Origin: Caldilineales bacterium
GTDB taxonomy: Bacteria; Chloroflexota; Anaerolineae; JAAEKA01
DNA length: 59,046 nucleotides
Reading direction: 5' to 3'
Assembly: GCA_025055015.1 (NCBI GenBank)
Contig: JANWYQ010000050.1
Span: 1-59,046 of the forward strand
Shown: positions 55,369-59,046 of the stretch, piece after piece
Position numbering within the stretch: the stretch's first letter is position 1
Layout: each line of letters opens with the position of its first letter
The notes under the pieces: generated by a model
What the model was told of the DNA's origin: nothing
Database searches by the model: none
Seen by the model: only the letters and a program-made list of their open reading frames with translations
Made by a program: the position numbers and the translations under genes

Positions 55369-55604
55369 CCGGCGCGCCGGCTTTGATGCTGTGAATAGGC
55401 ATGGATCGCAAGGCACCGTGCCTACGGCTTACAAAGAACCTCTATGAGCACCGGCCCATGCCTAAGGCACCTGGCCGACCAGCACATTAACAACCATCGT
55501 CCTGGGGCAGGGCGGTCAGTCTGTCCTGCCCCAGGACGAGCCATACGCCAACAGGTGAAAAATCGCAAACCCAAACACCCCATCTCGATCCATAGGAGGA
55601 TACC
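55369..55604 (+). other. Structured gap between cas5 and cas6
   Basis: 236 bases without a gene, in an otherwise tightly packed operon. Besides the 13-bp hairpin at 55499-55537 there are shorter dyads (AGGCACCGTGCCT near 55412). No CRISPR repeat is recognised. An AGGAGG precedes cas6. Confidence 0.6.
55499..55537 (+). terminator. Perfect 13-bp hairpin between cas5 and cas6
   Basis: GTCCTGGGGCAGG (55499-55511) pairs with CCTGCCCCAGGAC (55525-55537) across a 13-base loop. No T-run follows, so it is more likely an attenuator, RNA-processing or stability element than a full terminator. Confidence 0.6.
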
Positions 55605-56594
55605 ATGACTGACTTCACCGCAACCCATTTTCGCTTCTGTGTCGAAGCCGTCACGCCGCTGGCCTTCGACGACTACACCGGGTCTGCCCTGCGCGGGGCC
55701 ATGGTGAGCGCCCTTCAGCGCCACTTTTGCCCGGTACAGGGTCAGGCCGACGAGGTGCATCAGGCAGCCTGCCCCGTCTGCTGGCTATTGACCTACGAGG
55801 CCACTGCAGGCGACGCCCGCCGTCCCTACGCTATAGAGCCCCTGCTAGGCCGCCAGCGCGCTTTCGAGCCCGGCCAGCGTTTCAGCTTCGGCATAACCCT
55901 CTACGGCCACGCGGTGGCCCTGTTCCCCTACCTGGTCCTGGCCGTGACCCTCATGGGTCGGGAGGGAGTGGGCAAGCCGACGGCAGCCTCGTCGCCCCAG
56001 GGCCGGCCGAGTCGTGGCCGCTTCTCCCTGTGCACCATCGAGGAGGTTAACCCCCTTTCTGGCGACCGCCTGCCGTTGATGGCCGAGGGCGGGCGGGTGG
56101 TGGACATGCCGCGCCGGCCGGTCACGGAGGAGCTGGTGAAGCGAGCAGCCCAGCGCCTGGAGCGAAAGATACAGACCGCGGGTGGCCGCCTCGGCCTGCG
56201 CTTCCTCACGCCCGCGCGCATCGTGGACCGCGGCCAGCTCGTCCGCGCTCCTCTCTTCCGGCCGCTGTTCCAGCGCCTGTTGGAACGAGTGCACGAGCTG
56301 CAGGCTACCTTCGGAAGGGGCGCCGAGCCTCCCGATTGGCACACCCTGCGAGGCCTTGCAGAACGAGTGACCCTGGTGGAGGACCACACCCACTGGTGGG
56401 ACGTCAAAGGTCACTCGCAGCGCCTGCAGCGGGAGCAGAACCTAGGCGGCTACGTAGGACTGGCCCGCTACCAGGCCGATACCGATGTGTGGCGCCCCTT
56501 GCTGCCCTGGCTCGTCTGGGGTATGAGCACCCACGTGGGCAAAAACGCAGTCAAAGGCAGCGGCTGGTATACGATGGTAACCGGTGATCGGTGA
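55605..56594 (+). CDS. cas6: CRISPR endoribonuclease Cas6
   Basis: 329-aa RAMP protein of the Cas6 family that cuts pre-crRNA in the repeat. The N-terminal part has DDYTGSALRGAMVSALQRHF and CPVCWLLTYEA. The C-terminal glycine-rich loop reads GMSTHVGKNAVKGSGWY, the family signature. The catalytic histidine cannot be fixed with confidence. AGGAGG precedes the ATG by six bases. Separated from cas5 by 236 structured bases and from the next gene by 114 bases with a low-complexity GGTGATC-like patch. Confidence 0.92.
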   Translation: MTDFTATHFRFCVEAVTPLAFDDYTGSALRGAMVSALQRHFCPVQGQADEVHQAACPVCWLLTYEATAGDARRPYAIEPLLGRQRAFEPGQRFSFGITLYGHAVALFPYLVLAVTLMGREGVGKPTAASSPQGRPSRGRFSLCTIEEVNPLSGDRLPLMAEGGRVVDMPRRPVTEELVKRAAQRLERKIQTAGGRLGLRFLTPARIVDRGQLVRAPLFRPLFQRLLERVHELQATFGRGAEPPDWHTLRGLAERVTLVEDHTHWWDVKGHSQRLQREQNLGGYVGLARYQADTDVWRPLLPWLVWGMSTHVGKNAVKGSGWYTMVTGDR

Positions 56595-56708
56595 ACCATG
56601 GCCGGTGATTAGACCGGAGATCGGGAGACGGCTACCGCAGAGCATCGAGGGGCGTTCGTTCGTTGGGTAGTTCGTCCACCCGGATGCGCAAGGTCGGAGG
56701 CAACCGTC
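56595..56708. other. Short gap with GGTGA-type repeats
   Basis: Starts with CCGGTGATCGGTGAACC-like units overlapping the cas6 stop, similar in wording to the arrays at 11211 and 15359. No gene is seen. Confidence 0.4.
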
Positions 56709-57281
56709 ATGAACGAGGCGTGCGTGACAGAGGCGGACCGGGTTGAAGCGCTGCTGCACCTGATGTGCGAAGAGCTCTTCGACCAGGTGGACCAGGTTCG
56801 AGCTTTAGCCTGTCAAAGCGTAGAGGCCGAGGCCGGCATGGTGGTGCCGCTGCAATACTTGTTGTGCGTTCTCAACTTGCCTGAGGCCAGGCATGCGTTA
56901 CAGGCTGCCCTGCCCGCCTGGCAAACGGCCCTGGACCAACTGACGAGCCTGCTCGATCATGTGGAGGCCGTGTGGGTTGAGGATCCTTGCGGCTGCGCAA
57001 GCCTTGAGGCCTTGCTGTATGCGCCGTGGCCCGTCCGCCGGCCGCCTGGACCTGATCTGCGGGACGCCGACGTGCTGCTGGCCTTGGAACGCAACCTGCG
57101 CTTTGGCGGCTCGTGGGACGCCTTCATGGAATGGCTGCACCTGGACGGCAGCCGGCGTCATCAGGAAACCATCCGACGGATCCGTCAGCTGGCCGACTTT
57201 GAGTGGGCGCACGGCGTGGACGTGATGGCCGTGCTTAGCGGCGCAGAGGCTCCCCGTCCATTGCGAAAGGTGGCCGACTAA
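56709..57281 (+). CDS. Unrecognised 190-aa protein inside the cas operon
   Basis: Not recognised as any known Cas family. It is predicted soluble and mostly helical, with a leucine-rich N-terminal half, a cysteine trio (DPCGCASLEAL near residue 95), and a C-terminal half with LALERNLRFGGSWDAFMEWL and RRHQETIRRIRQLADFEW. CGGAGG eight bases before the ATG supports translation. It lies between cas6 and cas1 in the same direction, with no break in coding pattern. Could be an adaptation or regulatory accessory. No transmembrane helix or nuclease motif is visible. Confidence 0.75.
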   Translation: MNEACVTEADRVEALLHLMCEELFDQVDQVRALACQSVEAEAGMVVPLQYLLCVLNLPEARHALQAALPAWQTALDQLTSLLDHVEAVWVEDPCGCASLEALLYAPWPVRRPPGPDLRDADVLLALERNLRFGGSWDAFMEWLHLDGSRRHQETIRRIRQLADFEWAHGVDVMAVLSGAEAPRPLRKVAD

Positions 57282-57344
57282 GGTACGGCCTAGGGGTCGG
57301 CGTGTGGCCGGCCCAGCGCACAAATGTCCGCAAGGAGGGAACCG

Positions 57345-58376
57345 ATGGGGATTGTGACCCACTTGATCGTTGAGGAACACGGTACCTTTGTCGGCAAACA
57401 CTCGGAGCGCCTGCAAGTAGAAAGGCTCAAGACGGGCGATCTGCTGGCGCAGGCGCCCCTGCTCCACCTGGAGACTGTGCTCATTGCCACCACCGGCGCC
57501 AGCTTGTCGGCAGAGGCCGTGCGCGCCTGCAGCGAGCGCGGTATCCCTATCCACTTCCTGGACAGCCGCGGCCAGCCCTACGCCTCCCTCTACTCGGCCG
57601 GCCTCACCGGCACCGTAGAGACCAGAAGGGCTCAGCTGCGAGCGGCCGAGGATACACGTGGGGTTGCCCTGGCCAAGGCTATGGCCATCGGCAAGATCCG
57701 CAACCAAGCTAACCTGCTCAAGTACATGGCCAAGTACCGCAAGGAGAAGGACCCGACGCTGCACGACGAGATACGGCGGCTGGCCACCGAGGTGGCCGAA
57801 CATGAGGAGGAGGTCATCCGCCTCAGCGCCGCGCGGGTGGACGAGGTGCGCTTCCAACTGTTGTCGGCTGAGGGCCGTGCAGCGCAGAAGTACTGGGAGG
57901 CCATAGGACGGCTACTGTTGGCCGAGATGGAGTGGCCGGGCCGTCAGACGCAGGGCGCGCGGGACCCATTGAACTCGGCCTTGAACTATGGCTATGGCAT
58001 CCTCTACACAGCGGTAGAGCGGGCGTGCGTGCTGGCCGGCCTCGATCCCTACGCCGGTTTCCTACACGTGGATCGGCCTGGCAAGCCTAGCCTGGTGCTG
58101 GACCTCATCGAGGAGTTTCGCCAACCGGTCGTGGATCGGACCGTTTTGGGCATGGTAAACAAAGGCATGCCGGTTACGCTGGACGCGCAGGGGCGGCTAG
58201 TGCCCGAAAGCCGCCGGCTCTTGGCGGAGAAGGTGTTGGGGCGGCTGGACGGCGAGGAGCGCTACGAAGGCAAGCGTCATAAGCTGCTCAGCATTGTGCA
58301 GATGCAGGCGCGGCATGTGGCCACCTTCGTGCGCGGGGAACGGGATACCTATGAGCCGTTTGTGATGAGCTGGTAG
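57345..58376 (+). CDS. cas1: CRISPR integrase Cas1
   Basis: 343-aa metal-dependent integrase for spacer acquisition. Start at ATG 57345, with AAGGAGG five bases upstream; an ATG 21 bases earlier is less suitable. Active-site residues are intact: E176 in EGRAAQKYW, H241 in GFLHVDRPGKPS and E256 in LDLIEEFRQP. The N-terminal beta domain begins MGIVTHLIVEEHGTFVGKH. Followed by cas2 after six bases. Confidence 0.96.
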   Translation: MGIVTHLIVEEHGTFVGKHSERLQVERLKTGDLLAQAPLLHLETVLIATTGASLSAEAVRACSERGIPIHFLDSRGQPYASLYSAGLTGTVETRRAQLRAAEDTRGVALAKAMAIGKIRNQANLLKYMAKYRKEKDPTLHDEIRRLATEVAEHEEEVIRLSAARVDEVRFQLLSAEGRAAQKYWEAIGRLLLAEMEWPGRQTQGARDPLNSALNYGYGILYTAVERACVLAGLDPYAGFLHVDRPGKPSLVLDLIEEFRQPVVDRTVLGMVNKGMPVTLDAQGRLVPESRRLLAEKVLGRLDGEERYEGKRHKLLSIVQMQARHVATFVRGERDTYEPFVMSW

Positions 58377-58382
58377 TGGCCG

Positions 58383-58688
58383 ATGAACTGCTTGTTGGTT
58401 TACGACATCCCTGACGATCGTACACGCACCAAGATCGCGGACTTTTGCCTGGACTACGGCCTGGATCGCATCCAGTACTCAGCCTTCGTGGGCAATCTGA
58501 GCCGCACCCACCAGGAGGAGCTCATGATGAAGATAAAAAAGCGGCTCGGGAAGAAGGCGGGCAAGGTGCAGCTCTTCCCCCTATGTGCCAAGGACTGGGA
58601 AGCCCGTCTGGAGCTGATCCAAGAAGAGCGTTCTGGTAATAGCGACCACAAGAGGGTGCAAAGCGATGGACGAGCGACTGGCAGCTAA
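58383..58688 (+). CDS. cas2: CRISPR adaptation protein Cas2
   Basis: 101-aa ferredoxin-fold partner of Cas1. Core is LLVYDIPDDRTRTKIADFCL, with the conserved aspartate of the first strand and YSAFVGNLS. The final ~15 residues (DHKRVQSDGRATGS) are beyond the usual core and overlap the cas4 start in another frame. Confidence 0.94.
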   Translation: MNCLLVYDIPDDRTRTKIADFCLDYGLDRIQYSAFVGNLSRTHQEELMMKIKKRLGKKAGKVQLFPLCAKDWEARLELIQEERSGNSDHKRVQSDGRATGS

Positions 58689-59046
58689 GGCAGTCTTTGA
58701 GCAGGTGCTTGACACAGCTCTGGACGCAGAGTCGGTGGCTGCTGAGCCGGCTCCTCGATCCTCTCGCTGGTCATGGTACCTCCAGGTGACTGACCTCAAG
58801 CAATTTGCGTATTGCCCCAGAGTTGTTTATTATAGCTACTGCCTGCCGTTGATCCGGCCAGCAACCTTTAAAATGGAGGCGGGCGTTGAGGCCCACGAAA
58901 AAGCGCGACAAGACGAGCACCGCCGGAGTTTGCGGCTGTACGGGCTAGCCGAGGGCGAGCGACGGTTCGATGTAGCGCTCGTGTCAGAGCGGCTGGGCAT
59001 TAGCGGTCGGATTGACCTGGTAGTGCTCACCCCGGACGGCAACGCC
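58666..59046 (+). CDS. cas4: CRISPR-associated Cas4-like nuclease (3' partial)
   Basis: The first 127 codons are inside the window and the frame is open at the right edge. Start ATG 58666 (MDERLAAKAVFEQVLDTALD), overlapping cas2 by 23 bases. QVTDLKQFAYCPRVVYY contains the first Cas4 cluster cysteine, VEAHEKARQDEH follows, and SGRIDLVVLTPDG holds the RecB-like aspartate. The ~45-residue N-terminal extension before the core is unusual. Cas4 trims and orients prespacers with Cas1-Cas2. A CRISPR array is expected beyond this point. Confidence 0.88.
   Translation, partial: MDERLAAKAVFEQVLDTALDAESVAAEPAPRSSRWSWYLQVTDLKQFAYCPRVVYYSYCLPLIRPATFKMEAGVEAHEKARQDEHRRSLRLYGLAEGERRFDVALVSERLGISGRIDLVVLTPDGNA

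Overview
The window is a GC-rich bacterial chromosome segment, most likely from a thermophilic Chloroflexota (Caldilineae/Anaerolineae-like) organism. This rests on gene content (CdaA/CdaR, a DUF503 protein, DapL-type aminotransferase, an EF-G paralogue, a secreted repeat protein), on the base composition, and on many intergenic palindromes and short tandem arrays. The species cannot be named from the sequence alone.

Layout. (1) 1-9766, plus strand: a NarL-type two-component system, a rhodanese/persulfide-dioxygenase-like protein, then a molybdoenzyme module made of a ferredoxin-NrfD fusion, a large molybdopterin catalytic subunit and a TorD-like chaperone. Together they suggest respiratory sulfur (or other oxyanion) chemistry. 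(2) 9767-10235: tandem 47-bp palindromic repeats. (3) 10236-15051: a MacB-like ABC exporter (ATPase, permease, lipoprotein adaptor). (4) 15066-28907, mostly minus: housekeeping genes (DUF503, hflX, aminotransferase, M28-like protein, der, cdaR, cdaA, FAH-family hydrolase, HD hydrolase, membrane protein, EF-G paralogue, mtaD), with clear terminators after the EF-G and mtaD genes. (5) 29480-46578: a secreted six-repeat protein, lon, hsp20, a cyclodeaminase, a membrane protein, a glycosyltransferase, a binding-protein lipoprotein, mltG, ruvX, a baseplate-J-like membrane protein and alaS, which has a near-consensus promoter. (6) 46747-47098, minus: a complete long-form SRP RNA gene with Alu domain, promoter and terminator. 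(7) 47194-47971: a partly decayed region with an orphan HicB-like gene and operator-like dyads. (8) 47972 to the window end: a type I CRISPR-Cas operon.

The CRISPR-Cas operon runs wHTH regulator, WYL regulator, cas3 (helicase first, HD nuclease at the C-terminus), cas8-like large subunit, DevR-type cas7, cas5, cas6, an unrecognised 190-aa protein, cas1, cas2 and cas4, which is cut by the window end. No CRISPR array is visible, so it probably lies to the right. Three points deserve attention. The cas8 gene carries an in-frame TAG ten codons after its well-placed ATG. A strong internal Shine-Dalgarno plus ATG inside cas8 predicts a separately translated small subunit (Cas11). The unknown gene between cas6 and cas1 is a candidate new component.
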